64,000 bases of DNA, from NCBI GenBank assembly GCA_001599715.1, contig BCHU01000006.1, forward strand, positions 372,001-436,000. The letters run 5' to 3'. Positions 1-13,422 of the stretch are shown piece after piece. Position 1 is the stretch's first letter. Every line of letters starts with the position of its first letter. Origin of the DNA: Phaeotremella fagi. Taxonomy: Eukaryota > Basidiomycota > Tremellomycetes > Tremellales > Phaeotremellaceae. The position numbers and the translations under genes are program-made. The notes beneath the pieces were generated by a model. The model was not told the origin of the DNA and did not search any database. It saw only the letters and a program-made list of their open reading frames with translations.

Positions 1-1
1 C

Positions 2-139
2 AGGTGGTTGTTTGGCTGTCGCATGAGTCTCCAGTTATTCGCTGCCGCTGCTTTCCTTCTAGGTACCAAATACACATTCATCCTGCCTTATTTAGCTCAA
101 TTTGTCTTCCTATCTATGTCAGGGGTTCTCATGAGCTAG
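2..139 (+). CDS. C-terminal fragment of a probable membrane protein (clipped by left edge)
   Basis: An open frame enters from the left edge and stops at TAG 137-139. The roughly 45 residues visible are strongly hydrophobic: a first segment rich in Ala, Leu and Phe, a short GTKYTF loop, and a second segment with LPYLAQFVFLSMSGVL. This would suit the last transmembrane helix or two of a transporter or other multi-pass protein. The first bases (CAG then GTGG) could be the end of an intron, so the true exon may start at 4. No family can be named from so little. The next gene starts 218 bp downstream on the same strand. Confidence 0.35.
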   Translation, partial: RWLFGCRMSLQLFAAAAFLLGTKYTFILPYLAQFVFLSMSGVLMS

Positions 140-357
140 GAGCTCAAATGTATTGTAGCTGCAATTATACAAGTCATGCATCGATCATACCAATCTACTG
201 TACGAAGCGAGTACCGAGGTGTGGAACTCCACCAGCCGGTTCGAATGAATGATTTAACCGATTCATTGCAGTGAAGGAAGTTAAGTACAACACGATTTTA
301 CAGTGTTTGACTGCCTTTTCCATTTTTTTCATTCATTTCAGCTTCACTCCCATCAAC

Positions 358-2054
358 ATGCTGACTAGACAGACTAGATTCCTTGGAAAGACAAGACTAA
401 TAATCCCCTCCTTATCATTAAGAAAGCAATTTTTATCTCTTGCCTATGTTCATCCAACTTATCCTCCGTCCAGGTGAATGATTGATTCATTTGGTTCTAT
501 AAAAAGTAGATGGGTTGATAGTTTTTTTTAGACATACGTCCTCCTTCACTCTCCCCCCACCTACATTCAATAACGAAGATCTTGCTGAACTCAGCAATCT
601 TTCTGGTCTGAACCCTCAAATCATTAGTGATCAGCAAAAAATAGCTATCGGGTGGCCAGATGGTAAATGGTCAAAATTGTGATTGACTTGTTTGAGGGTG
701 GTTCGCTGATTTCGTCAGTGACAACGAATATCTTTTTGATCATTGCCGCTGTGATCAATGTTTCCACCCCCAAACGAAGCAAAGACTCAAAACCTTGTCT
801 GAGGTGAGCTCAGTTTCCTCGGGTATGCGCTGATACGAAGGTTCCCGTTGGTATTCAAGCTCAAAGAGTTGTCGCCGAAGCGAAAGGCATTACTGTGACA
901 TGGGTGACTACCAATATTCATGAATCATTCTTCCCATACGAATTCTTGAAAGCAGCTTCTTATGATCCACCTTTACATAAACATAATGAAAGCGATCAGT
1001 AGGTGATTGAGCTAAAACTTGGCTGATATCTTACAGGCGAGTGTTATGGAACTCGAAGATTGCCCAGACTCCTCCTTCCGTAAATTACGATAGCTTGATG
1101 GAGGGCGACATCTCAGAAGAGCGCGCTGAACGAGGTGTTCTTCGTTGGCTCGACAAAGTCGTATGTCTCTGATTTCTTGACTGGCGTACCATTCGCTCAT
1201 CAGCAAGCTCAGCATGAATTCGGATTCTGTTTTGTTACAGGTGTTCCACCTACACCGAAAGATACTCAAACGCTCATTGAGAGAATAGGTACGATCAGAC
1301 AGACACATTGTGGGTTTCTCGTTTGTGTACTTGCTGATCTTTGAGATGGCGGTTTTTGGGATTTCACTTCGAATATGTCTCATGGAGATTTAGCATACAG
1401 CTCCCAAGCATTACCCGCTCACACAGATACCACATATTTCACAGATCCTGCTGGACTGCAGATCTTTCATCTCTTATCTCATCCTTCACCTCCAGGTACA
1501 GGAGGGTCATCCCTTCTTGTTGACGGTTTCTATTCCGCTCATATTCTTTCATCTCTATTTCCAACATCATACTCGCTTTTATCCCGTCTCAGGATACCGT
1601 TTCATGCCTCAGGAACTCCTGGAACGGTTTTACGACCAATCATCAACCAACCAATTCTACGTCACGATGGGAAAGGAAATTTGACTCAAGTCAGATGGAA
1701 TAATGAGGACAGAGGTGTTCTGGGAACAGGATGGAGACCAGATGAGCTTCGTAGTTGGTATCAAGCTGCCCGACAATTTGAGGATTTGAGTAAAAGTGAA
1801 GATGCGGAGTACTGGGTACAACTTTCACCAGGAACTGTTGTGGGTGAGTCATTCGTATCGTATTTTGCTCATCTACAGTCATCGACAATTGGCGAGTTAT
1901 GCACGGCAGGTCTGCCTTTACTGGAGAACGTAGGATGTGTGGGGCGTACGTGGGTGCTGATGACTGGCGATCAAGGCGAGCAGCTCTCAGTAAACGTTTT
2001 GCTCGATCGCACAGACTGTTCAAGGATGATGAACGGTGGGATACGGGATGGTAG
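358..2054 (+). CDS. Trimethyllysine dioxygenase (carnitine biosynthesis), 8 exons
   Basis: Fe(II)/2-oxoglutarate dioxygenase that hydroxylates N6-trimethyllysine, the first step of carnitine synthesis. Proposed exons: 358-473, 532-678, 719-803, 841-998, 1037-1160, about 1213-1309, 1346-1843, 1879-2054, giving about 466 residues. The exon-6 acceptor could instead be at 1203. The N-terminus is basic and Ser/Leu-rich (MLTRQTRFLGKTR), a likely mitochondrial presequence, which is why I chose this ATG. The N-terminal DUF971-like domain shows GWPDGKWSKF and the Cys-rich HCRCDQCFHP. The catalytic domain has THYGGFWDF, the iron-binding HTD in LPAHTDTTYF (about residue 268) and the distal His in WRVMHGRSAF (about 417), then CGAYVGADDW. 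Gamma-butyrobetaine dioxygenase is the close relative, but the fold order and CGAY..DDW ending fit trimethyllysine dioxygenase better. It ends 181 bp from the convergent RhoGEF gene. Confidence 0.88.
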
Positions 2055-2235
2055 CAGTTTACAAATTGCAATCAATGCATTTCCATGTAACAAAATAAAC
2101 CATAATGTCCAGTGCAAGAGAATGAATGCTACAAGAATATAAAACAGGGTATGACGTGGAATATATTCGTCAGAATCGTGTCAAAATGGGGTGGATCAGA
2201 GCAGAATTCCATGATCTCGCAGGATTTTAGCCCAT

Positions 2236-5200
2236 CTATGTAAAAATCAGTAAAGGCGAAGCATCTATGAATGGAACAACTAACTCTTCCCTTTTGAGGT
2301 TCGCCTCATCCAATTCCTGTCTCATCTTGATATTTTCAAGCTGGAGCTGATTTCGTTTAGCCTTCGTGAGCTGTAAATCACGACGAAGGTTTTGGAAAGC
2401 GACGTCATGGGGCATTTGGACGTCGTTGTACATGCCATCGAGTTCTTCGTTGAAAGCCTAATACGAGGTTTAGAATCACTCTATTCCAGTGGCAAGGAAT
2501 AACTTACATCGTATGTGACGTCCAATTCAAGTTGCAAGTCAGCAATCTGTTGTTGGAGCAAATCTCTGTGCGCTTTGCCTCTAGTCACTTGACTCTGAAG
2601 ACTCTGAAGTTCCGCAGATCGCTGTCGTCGTCAGCTTGACAAGACCAGATACTTACTTGAGATACTTCAGAGTTCACTTGATTGGCTAGCATGAACGAAC
2701 GCTGACTAGTTGCCTCAGCCTGACTAAGAATTCCATCAAGCTTGTCCGCCACATGAGAAATGCTCCGAGCAGTTTCGTCCAAGACGATGACCTCGACTCC
2801 CGTTCGAGCTGGAGTCGTGTGTCGTATGGGACTTGACAAAACATCTGTCGGTCGCACGGAGTCAAGATCAGCTCGGCGCTGTTTCAAAAGCGTCAGATTA
2901 GGTTTTGATTTTGCACATGACATAGAACATATCTACTCACGTTGATGTGACGACTCTGCGGAGAACGAGGTAAGGTAGGAGTCAAATCAACTCGAGATGA
3001 ACGATCTTTCGTAATCAAATCTTTGGTGACCTGTCTTCGGAGGTGTTTGATATCTTGCTTCAGTCGATGACTCTGTGCTCTTGCATCGGCAATCTAGATT
3101 TGTCAGCGAGGGATGAACTGGAAACCATACCTTTTGCTTGGTTACAGCAGTAGCTGAAATCATATCCAAATCATCCGAAGCAAATGATTCATCTTCGACT
3201 GGTTCATCTGTGAGGATTGAGGTGGCCGAAATAACGGACCCGACAGCTGATGCAGCTGAAGGTCTTCGAAGAGACTCAGATCCCGACCTTGAAGTTCTCT
3301 CAATCGAAGGACGCCTAATGTTGCTACTGCCTTTACCTTTGAGTGAAGGCACACGTAGAGGATCCAGAAGAGTTGACGGTACCTGTGCTTGACCTTCTCG
3401 AGGTTGCAATGGTGAGCGTGAAGGGGATCGTTTGCGAGGAGCCAAATGGTCTGTGGAGTGCTGTCGTTTGGTAGCAATAGTAATACTAGGAGTTTGTTGT
3501 GAAGCCTCATAGTCGTCTCCCTTGAGAGGAACCCGCTCTCTCCCAGCAGAGACTTTACGACCGCCACCCGATACAATTCTCATCTTCACATGACCGGTAC
3601 CATGTGTGCTCGAATGTGCTTGCACTTGTGATCCTGGTGTATGAGGCAGCGATTTCGCTGACGAAATTGGTGACAGTCTGGCCTGAGCTGATAATACAGT
3701 ATTTTGAGTGGTTGAGCCACCCTTGGAGAATCTGGTGTCGATAGGAAGCTTGTTTGGTGAGGAAGTAGTTGTCTTTGACGGTGATCTATTAGGTGATGGT
3801 GTCCTGTTTGAAACCCGAAGAGGTGTGCTCGAGTGAGGTATCGGTGATCCGGTGCGTGTCACTGTCATCAGCATTACCCAACAACAACAGACTCACTAGC
3901 TGTGCGGGATGACTCAGCTAGTTCCCTTGGTCCTTCAGCGCTATGTCCTTCGTTCCACTTTGGTACGCTCTTTCGAACAGATTTACGAGGACTGGATCCC
4001 CACGATTTACTGTTCTGTCTTGCAAGATTGAGTTGAGCGTTTAAATCGATCTCGCTTTGACCCAGAGGGAAATCTTTACCAGTGGCGGAAACCTCAAGGG
4101 GATATTCGCTTTCAGACTCAGTCTCTGATAGCATAGAAGGTTGTGGATTTGAATTCAGGATTCCATAGTCTGCTTCGTTACCTGACCGGGAAGACGAGCG
4201 AGAGGTAACTGACTTCATGTCAACGGAAATACGCTTCGTATCCGACACCGACGAGTGAGACGTGGTCGATTTCGTCCTCTTCGTTGAAGTTGTCGAGAAA
4301 GGATCTGCTCCTGTTTGTCCGCCCCGTGCAGACACACCTCCACCAAATAGATTCCTCGATATAGTATCAAGGTTTAACATTGCAGGTCGTAATCGATGTG
4401 CTGTGGAGGAAGGGGTGTTCGGTTGAGAATTGACCGAAGTTCTAAACTTGAAAATTCCATAGCGGTGGACTTGAATGTTAGTTGATACAAGATATTATGA
4501 CTTACTTGTGGTGACAATACGTTCTGCAACATCCTCCGTGTCGATAATAGTTCTATCCTCTTCGTCTCCGGAGGACGTAGAGTAAGAGAATCGACAAAGT
4601 CCTCCTGTCAACGGTTGCAGACGAATGAGCATGTGAGATTCAGGGGGTAAGTTCAGATCATCTCCATCACCGCTTTCATCGACGAGGACAATGACTTTAG
4701 ACTAGGCGTTAATTTTAGCGACATGACGGAACTCACTTTTCGTTCTTGACTCATCCATCCTGAACGTGCCCAAATGTTGTAGTAACTTTTGGCTCGCCCC
4801 AATGTCTCGCCTGATCTGTCAAGACTGATTTCATCTTCACTGATCAAAACTCGAGGCACGGTAGACGGATCTTGCAATTGTTTGAGTTTGGTTCTTGCCA
4901 GAGCCTGAGCAGCCCAAAGATTGTGTACAAATCGCGTTTTATCACGTCGAGTAGCAACTGGATCCAAGGATACAGCATATGGAGGATGGACAGTAGTATA
5001 CGACCGGAACTGTCGCCCTGACCACCTTTCAGATTGATCCTTCGGCGGAATTTCGAAGAATAAGTGAAAATCTACTGTCAGATATGATCTCTTCTCAACA
5101 CTCACCCCCATTCCCAACATCTGTAGCAATGACGTCCAAAACATCTACGACTCCCTTGAAACTCAATTTATCTTTCTTTTGAGCAGTTTTATCCATAACA

Positions 5201-6846
5201 GCAACACCTCCACCGCTTTTTACCAGTCGCGGTAGATCATCAAGCCCTGTAACTTTTCGTCCGCTGATCGAGCTGGATTGTCTTTTGATTATCATAATTT
5301 TGTCGTCGAAGAGAAAAAGGGAACAGTGGAGGAGTAATCCGCTCGCCATTCCGACAGGAGACGTGGGTAGATGCGATGATGAGCTTAAAGAAGACAGGGA
5401 AGGAATTGAGCCAGTTGACTCCGAAGTGATCGATAACGGCCGCGATGTTGACGCGTACGTTGGTCGTTGTTGAGGGGAAGATGTGGTCGGGTATTCAACA
5501 GGGATATCATCTACATCAATTGAATCGACATAATCACGACTGTTGCTGAATAGTTTTGCCTGAATGTCAGTGTTTCATTGGGGATTTTTCACTCACAGGA
5601 AAGCCTTCCACATGACGTTGTAAGCAGTACAGCACCGTAGCACGAATAGTCTGGGCGTCTGCTTCACATTTAGCAATTCTGGAGGCTATCTCCATAGCTT
5701 CCGTCAACTTGGCTCGTTGCGAAGATAATGGTGACATCAATTTGACCATACCTGGAGAGTCAGATTTCTTGTTACTGAAGAACACTCACTTTGCCATAGG
5801 AGAATAATTCGGGGAATTCGCTGTACAGGTTCCATGAGAAGTTCTCTTAATCCAGTATTCCCAATTCCAGTCGTTTCGTACTTGATACTCTGAGATGTCA
5901 GCTAAAAAGAAAGTTTGTGAAACTCACTTCTATATAGTTCGCGAAACCCGTGTATTTCTTCAGAACATCTTGAAAAGACTTTTGTGACTCGTCCTGTTTA
6001 CTGATGTATGTTCGATAGGGATCAAAAGTTTTGAGATCCTTAAACTACTCTTACAATCAATTTGTATTCTTTTTAACGCAGCATTTCACTTACATGCCGT
6101 AGACATATATCTCCCACACGTAAGTCTGAATCTGCTGACTTTAGCATGACCTCAAGATCGCTCAAGAAGTTTATGGAAGCAGGTACGATGTTGTCTATAT
6201 TAGCAAAAAGGGTATTTGCGTGGTAAAGAGGAATGAGCATGTGATTGGGATCTTTCGCAAAGCGTCGAAGGGGATCGGCATAACGCTGGATATTATGAGT
6301 ACTTTGGATCACATTTGAAACTCACTGATTTCAGAGCCTGTATTCGACCAAGATAGCTTCTCTCTGTTCTAACGAGTTCATCGATCAATTGATTGAGTCC
6401 TCTTGACATCTCTTCCTTCTTATCCAGAGACCATTCTGAGTGATGATCGACGGTTCCAGTATCATCCTCATCCAGATTTATGGACTGAGAAAGTCTTGAT
6501 GGTGTAACGGGTCTAGAGATTGAAGGGAGAGCAGGTGCAGGAAGAGAGGAAAGTCGAGCAAGAGGTTGACCCAGGTGCGCCAAGAGCGATTCGGTTTCTG
6601 GGAATGGATTAGTCTTGGTTTCCACGAACGCTCATTGGAACCTGACCTACCTTCTCCCTCTGTCTCTAAAACAACATCACAAAGAAACGCCCTTCGAGTT
6701 ATTTTAGAACCAGTATCTTTATCTGTGGATCGAGTGGAGCTGTTAAGATCTATTGCTTTTGGGGGCGGTAAGGGAGGAAGAGGCGAAGCTGACGCTGAAG
6801 CTGAAGCGGGTCGATTTTTGAAAGGGGAAGGTTGTAGTGAGGGCAT
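2236..6846 (-). CDS. Dbl-family RhoGEF (DH-PH) with Ser-rich middle and coiled-coil tail
   Basis: Guanine nucleotide exchange factor for a Rho-type GTPase, expected at sites of polarised growth or division. About 15 exons, roughly 1,340 residues. After a Pro/Ser-rich N-terminus comes the DH domain (about residues 133-330): CR1 shows LIDELVRTERSYLGRIQALK and CR3 shows LRELLMEPVQRIPRIILLW; the closing helix is KLTEAMEIASRIAKCEAD. The PH domain begins near GLLLHCSLFLFDDKIMIIKR and ends with FVHNLWAAQALAR. A long Ser/Thr-rich region follows, then heptad-like segments (RAQSHRLKQDIKHLRRQVTK and QLTKAKRNQLQLENIKMRQEL). The first intron uses the acceptor next to 6597 so that the ETEGE and ETESLL frames join. 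The start ATG at 6846 has an in-frame stop upstream. It is not Cdc24-like in layout (no CH or PB1 domain seen). It shares a 362-bp promoter with VPS8. Confidence 0.82.
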
Positions 6847-7208
6847 GTCGCCCGTTGCAGATAGATTTTGCCAGTGGAGAGTATCAAGATGTTTTATGGT
6901 ATGCTATGTAGGTATGTTAATCTTGATTGCTGTATAGATTGAACAAAGTGAATAAAAGCATATGCAGTAAGTTATAGGTGAGGTGAGGTTGAATGATCTT
7001 CTACTTTGACTTTATATGTAAACAACGTAGAATTGCTTCCGTCCACTGTAAGTACGTTACATCCACTATATTACGTAAGATATCACTACAACTGCTCCGT
7101 CACTCACTTGCACCACCATATAACACATCATAAATCACTTCTAAAAGGAAAAGGAATAATCAATACCTACCTATCTCCTACTCCTACTCCTTCTCCTTCT
7201 CCTCACAT
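6847..7208. promoter_or_regulatory. Shared divergent promoter of RhoGEF (-) and VPS8 (+)
   Basis: The 362 bp hold no credible ORF. A TTACGTAA palindrome lies at 7071-7078 and is followed by GATAT; the same TTACGTAAGATAT string occurs in the aminotransferase/Sly41 promoter at 24750. Just before the VPS8 start there is a pyrimidine tract (CTCCTACTCC and CTTCTCCTTC), typical of fungal leaders. Which gene the palindrome serves cannot be told from sequence. Confidence 0.5.
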
Positions 7209-10200
7209 ATGGATATGGACGAATACCATCCTCGCCCAAGAAGGCAGAACTCTAGAAACTCTACCGTTTCTTCTGCTTCTTCTGGAACTCGTACCATCCG
7301 AGCTGGTTCTGGCTCTGCCGTTAGTCGTCGTAGTTCTGTTTCAAATTCAACTTCAATAGGACTCTTCTCCAGATTAACTGGTAAAGGTGTACCCATTGAA
7401 AATAACTCTGGTAATCATGATGACGATGATGATGAGGATGAAACATCAAGTCCAATTTCAGATAACGAAGATACATCTACTCCCAATCGCAGCCAGAACG
7501 CTAGCCCCACCCCTCCTCCTGGTTGGAGGCATCGAAGTAAAAAAACTGGTAACGTGGAGGATATAGAAGCCGGTCCTAGTGATTATTATCAACGGTCTAT
7601 TTCGAATGGATCAGATAACGAAAGTGCATCTGAACCATCTACCGAACAACCTTTACCAAATTGGCGATCATCTTCTCGACACCTGCAAGATCATTTTGAC
7701 GAAACCGGAGGTAATCATGATTATTGGGGACGAAATGAAGCTCTGATGCAGTCCGATATCGTTCACGACAACAGCTCGATACCAAATGGAGACCTCAGCC
7801 AACTTTCAGATCTCAACGGTGACGATGACGCAGAATATGCTCGCCGGTTAAAAGCAGTTGCGCAGAGTCCTAGATCAAAATTAAATGGTTCTCAACGTCT
7901 TTCGAAAACTTGGAATAATGATGCCGATGTCATGAATGAAAGATTCCGTCATGATACTCCAGACTCTCACGATTCCCCAAATTCTGCGAGTGTGAATAGT
8001 GTTCAGCGTCGATATGACGAAGAATTTCGGGCCATTGTTGGTGATGGCGATGAGAAAAGGCAGGCAATGGATGACGAGGAATTTGGTGTCTTGAAATTTC
8101 CTGTTAGAGTGAGTATCCAAAAATGACAGTAACTGATTTTCAGGATGATTTCTCTGACAAAACTCCATCTGTCTCTTCTGTGTCCATCAGTGGATCAGCA
8201 GATGGCCCTCGCCCATCCAATATTACTCCTCGAACAAGGACTCCAGGTCTATACCCAGCAAACAAAACAATCTCTCGACTGCGTTCCCATCTTCGGACGA
8301 CTTCAATGGCAACCCAGCATTCAGTTTCATCCCCACCGCCGTTCCAAACACGAGCCCCAAGCTATTTCTCTCAAATGTCTCGTTCAGAATCTTTTTCTAC
8401 GACATCTGGTTTGGATCGTCCTAAGCTCGAATCGTCCGCCAAATCTACTGCCCCGGATAAGAACATCAGTCCCGCATTCAGTTTTCATCCACTGCGCCAC
8501 CTCTCTGCTCATCTTTTCGCTAAACGTTCGAGTGGAACAGCTTCGCCGATACGACCATCAAATTCAAATAGCTCGGAAGATATCTCACAGCTTGGCAGAC
8601 CTATGGTAATAGACATAAAGGGGATGATTGCTGTGGGAACAGAAGGGGGTTGGGTTGTAGTATACACTTTTGGACAAGAGGTCAAATATGTTCTTGGTAA
8701 CCCATCAATCTGTAAGTAATCCATAGTGAGATCTGCTAATGACAGCTTCTACCTCTGGGCCCGTCACGACTGTAACGATCTCTCCTGATCAAACTTACGT
8801 AGCAGCAGGTCATGCTTCTGGAAATATCTATCTTTACGATTTAGCTAGTCCGTCCAACAAACCAGCTCGGACTACACTAGCTTTATCCCTGTCTCAGGTT
8901 TTATCTGGCCGGAAAGAGGGACATCTACAAGGTTCATCTATCCTTCATATCGGGTTCGTGGGTAAACGTCACACATCAATTGTGACTGGTGACGAACACG
9001 GCCGTGCGTTTTGGTGGAGTTTAGGGAAGGTTATTGGAGTGGAAAGCAATGACGTTGTTAGGATGTTAGGGAGCTATCCAGATGAGACTACTTCTAAACT
9101 TTCAACATCGTCCCCTCGTATCAAAAATGCCTCAAAACGTCCAACCATTCTCTTCTCGGTTTCTCCGCTTCCTCTAGGGGACCATAATCATGAATCGGAT
9201 TCTCTCAATTTAACAGCACTTCTCACCCCTGTAAAGTTGGTCATTGTAGGAATGAAACCTTCCGCCAAGACGTGGTTTCGAAAGATGCGAGAAACTGCTG
9301 GGGGTTCTCAAGGTGGTCTGGTTGGCTGCACTAGCTGGCTGAAGGCAGGTGCTGTCACGGACGTAGACTCTTCAACAACCTCCGACCCGGTGCTGGCTTA
9401 TTCATGGGGGAAATCGGTTCGATTTCTAAGGGTGAAGGTTAATTCTCAACCGTCAACAGGAAAGGAAATAATGAAAACGCCAGAATTTGTAGAAGGCAGG
9501 AGGTGGGAAGCTCCAAATACAATTCTCACCCTTCAGTGGTTTGACGAAAATGTAAGTGTTAAAGGAAGAACACTGTCACTGACTTTTAGCATCTACTACT
9601 TTTGACGGTATCTGAAACCATTCTTCTCGATGTTAAATCCATGACCACAGTGGAGGAGAGTCCACTGCAAACTAGATTGCTCACAGCCCACGACTATCAT
9701 TTTGGTGGGAAACTCAGTGTACACTCTATCGCTGCAAGCGTGAAAACTTACCGAGGGAAACTTTTTCTTCTCGTGAGTTCATACGCCAAGATAACCTTGC
9801 TGATTGTTAGACCAAAACCAACCTTCAAGTCGGGAGTCTTCTTCATTGGAATGATCGCCTTCTTTCCCTTGTTCACCAAGGTGATTTCTTGGGAGCAATC
9901 AGACTTGCTTTAGAGTACTACGAGAACCGAGCTAAAGGAAATTTAATCAGTTTACCAGAAGATCCTATCGCCCGCCAAAATGTCATCGGTACTCGCGTCG
10001 AAGAACTTATGAAAGCTTCGTTGGATTGGGCGTTCTCTGAGGAAAGAATGAAGGATGACACTCATTTCAGCGCTGATGGTCGTGGTGTAGATCTCACCAA
10101 TTTATTCGAAGGTTTGGCGACAACATGTATCGATGCTTGTCTCTCGATGAACAACCTAGAATTTCTTTTCGAAGATGTCTACGAACATTTCCTTGCCGCA

Positions 10201-12351
10201 GGAATCCAGGCGATGTTTCTTACTAAACTGGAAAATTACCTGTTCTCTGGTCAAATTGTCAACATTCCACCTAACGTCATCCAGACCCTGATCCAAACAC
10301 ATGATGATCGAGGCGAATACGATATGGCGGAGGCTGTGATATGGCATGTGGACCCAGCTGTACTGGACATCAATCAAGCGGTTACTTTATGCGAAGCTCA
10401 CGGATTATGGGATGCGCTCATACATGTCTACACCCGAGCGCTGAAGGATTATGTTGCTCCAATAATCAAGCTTATAGGATTAGTACGAGAAGTGCAACAA
10501 CGACGACGCGATCGACCCTCACTAGTGGGTGAGGATAATATCAACGACGATGCTCCTGAAGCGTACAAATTATACGCTTACATCGAAAACTGCCTGCAAG
10601 GCTTGTCGTATCCCAAAGGAGAACAACTACCTGAGAATGAGGGCTTATCAGCTCGGGTAGATACCTACGATCTAATTTTTCACGGTAGTCCAATTGCTTG
10701 GCCAGCTGGAGGTGATCTAGTGTTAACTGATGAAGATGTGGCTTATCCCTATCTTCATCTGTTGCTACGATTCGATACGGAAGCTTTTTTACATGTCATG
10801 GATATCGCTTTCGAGGATTCATACCTCAACGACACCAGCTTTTCTGTCAGTCGGCAATCTATTGTTAATCTAATGCTCGATATAATGGACAACACTTTCC
10901 ATTCAAACGATATCACATTCCTCCATATTTTTGTGGCTAGAAATCTACCAAAATATCCACAATTTATATTTATTCCTCCCTCAACCCTTGATCGTATCCT
11001 GGTCAGTCTATCCAGTGACAGAGATCAAAGTACAAGAGAAGATCGTCAACTTGCGGCGGAATCTTTACTCTCTGCGTATACTCCTCACGATTCGGATTCC
11101 ATGATGGTGTTGTTCGAAGAAGCTGGTTTTTTCAGAATCCTGCGCTCTACCTACCGACATGAAAAGAAATGGGCAGCTTTGGTTTCAACTTATCTCAAAG
11201 ATCCTGAAACTGATATCGATGTCTTTTCTAATCTCGAAGAAATCGTTCGGTCATCCTCCAACAGTTCTCAAGTCTCTCGAGCGATATCAGAAGCGCTTCC
11301 TCATTTGTTTGAGCTCTCTGTCCGTCAGACAGCTCTTCTTCTTGACAACAACATCCCGACTCTTCACAATCGGGCCATTCAACTTCTCTCGCCTGCTCCA
11401 CATAAGCAAATGGCTTATTTGAAATGTTTACTCGAGCCGTCAGCAGAAGAAGATGAGATTGGTCCGCTTGCCGATCGTTCTCTACCTTCCATCAATTTGG
11501 ATGCCGAGTCAAAACTTCTATACGTTGGTCTGTTATGCCGTCAAGACTCCTCTACCGTTATAGGGTTCCTGGATGAAAGAGGTGCAGATTTCTTCGATCT
11601 CGTTCGGTTGACCGACTTATGTCGAGAAGAAGGATTCTATGAAGGTCAAATATGGGCTCTAGATCGTCAAGGGAAGACTGTCGAAACGTTCGATACTATA
11701 CATGAAATTTTGAAGAGGAATGGAGTAGATCTTAGTGAGGCTTTGGTCTCCGACAACGAAGGTAGAGTTCACCTGGCCTTACAAGCTGTCCAGTCAGTTT
11801 CTGAAATGGCGGTGAGATTGTGTCAAGAACATCTATCAGCTCCTGATAATGAAGATATGTGGTTCGGTGTCTTGGATGAAGTGGTACAATTAGTCAACTC
11901 CGTTAACGCTATCGGCAAAGTCTCAAACACCGCCGCTCTGGAAACTCTTCGCTCACTGGTACAAGTAACACTCTCCTCCCTTGTCTCATCTTCGTCTGCT
12001 TCACTTTCATTCCCAAGACTCTTCAAACGTCTTGTCGAATCCACGACTTCAACGAATATGGGTAGTAAAAAGGGTCGAGCTTATTCAGAGTTCAGAACCA
12101 TTTTGATGGGGATGATGGATAGTTACAAAGCTGAAGGAGAAATGCTGTCTATGACGATTCGACTGGTCGAAGCTGATCTATTCGGAGATGTGGAAGAATT
12201 AACCATGAAAAGAATGCGTGGATGGCGACCTGTTCAATCGAATGTGTGTCAGGTTTGTGGGAAGAGTATTAGGTCTACTCGAGGTGAAATAGAAGTTCCT
12301 ATTATCATTCTTGGATCTGGAGGGGTACAACATAAAGATTGCCGAGTATAA
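7209..12351 (+). CDS. VPS8: Vps8, CORVET vacuolar tethering complex subunit
   Basis: Subunit specific to CORVET, which tethers Rab5/Vps21-positive endosomes on the route to the vacuole. Five exons (7209-8108, 8144-8711, 8746-9551, 9590-9772, 9811-12351) encode about 1,665 residues, in the normal size range for Vps8. The first ~440 residues are acidic and Ser-rich and look disordered. A beta-propeller follows, with WD-like strands such as VTTVTISPDQTYVAAGHASG. Next is the conserved Vps8 block WNDRLLSLVHQGDFLGAIRL and RVEELMKASLDWAF, then a long alpha-solenoid. The last 35 residues form a RING/zinc-ribbon-like end (CQVCGKSI ... HKDC), which in Vps8 is a RING-type domain. All introns are 34-38 nt. 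The gene is tail-to-tail with the ACBP-ankyrin gene, only 70 bp away, so the two transcripts probably overlap at their 3' ends. Confidence 0.92.
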
Positions 12352-12421
12352 TACCATTACCAAAGATACCATCATGTTCCATACCATTGTACGAGTATAT
12401 AATAAATACTAAAATGTTATA

Positions 12422-13345
12422 TCATTTCAATAATGCGATTATATCATCCCGTCCAGATACTTCTGCTAACATCAAAGCCGTCTGATCGTCTTCATCCTAA
12501 GTCTTATCAGCGTGGTACATGTTTACCTATATTTACCTTCGCTTCCTTTTCAGCCCCAGCACCAAGGAGGTATTGAACTATTGCAGAGTGACCTCGATCT
12601 GCTGCAAGATGTAGAGGAGTATACCCCTTTCAATGTCAGTAAAGAAAAATCGTACAACTTACAAATTCATCTCGTTCATTGACAAGTATTGGGTTCTTTT
12701 TCAAAACGGTCATCACATCATCTAAGTTATCGGAAGAAACTGCTTCATGTAATGGACATGATTTGGTACTAAATCGTTAGCTTCGCATAGAATATATTGA
12801 ACCCACTTTTCGATTTCCTCTTCATCCTGAGCCATAACGCTGACTCCTACTCCCATCCCTGTTGCTTTCGCTTTCCCTTTATTGGTTTTTCTAGATTGAT
12901 CCTCATCTTCAGATAAATTTTCCAGATCCACATCATCTGCTTGTTCATCTTCTTCTAATCCCTCCCCTGTCCATCCGATTATTTTAGCGATCTCGACATA
13001 ACGATTTCTGGCTGCAGCTGTTCCACCTTGTTTATCAAATTTCTGAGCTTGCGATGACCAAGCATCATGTTTAGCTCGAGGAGCGGGATAGAAGAAGGAT
13101 GGTCGAGCTTCAACACTAGATTACGTGAGATTCTAGCCCCTCTGGTGGATGTGAAGGGTACTTACGGACCTGCAGAGCTGCCAGCGTATTTGAAGAGACC
13201 GTAGAGCTAATGTCATATCAGAAAGGCGTCCTAAGAAAGTGCTTACCTCCAATTTAACTTCATTGGGCTGATTAGCAGCCGCAGGTGTAGAAGACAACCA
13301 TTGTGAAGCTGCCTTGAAATCTTTCTCTGTGACTGGGGCAGTCAT
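12422..13345 (-). CDS. Acyl-CoA-binding domain plus ankyrin repeats (ACBD6-like)
   Basis: Small protein that probably binds long-chain acyl-CoA through its N-terminal domain and a partner through ankyrin repeats. Six exons: 13345-13247, 13206-13166, 13115-12807, 12768-12663, 12626-12537, 12496-12422; they sum to 720 nt, or 239 residues. The acyl-CoA-binding domain covers about residues 5-100 (VKLELYGLFKYA, then ARPSFFYPAPRAKHDAW and ARNRYVEIAKIIGW). An acidic, Lys-rich linker follows. Two to three ankyrin units then appear: CPLHEAVSSDNLDDVMTVL, YTPLHLAADRGHSAIVQYLL and DDQTALMLAEVSGRDDIIAL. The same domain pair is seen in animal ACBD6 and plant ACBP1/2. Its promoter (218 bp) is shared with CSN6 and holds a perfect CRE. 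Confidence 0.85.
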
Positions 13346-13422
13346 CTTTGAAGCATAAAATTTAGATCTAATACAGCTACAGCTACAGATAACCTTGACA
13401 AAACAATAACTGAAAAAAGTAG

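Noticed and set aside
225..250. B-box-like GGTTCGAAT string suggesting a tRNA gene
   Set aside because: No matching A box, acceptor stem or cloverleaf can be built around it.
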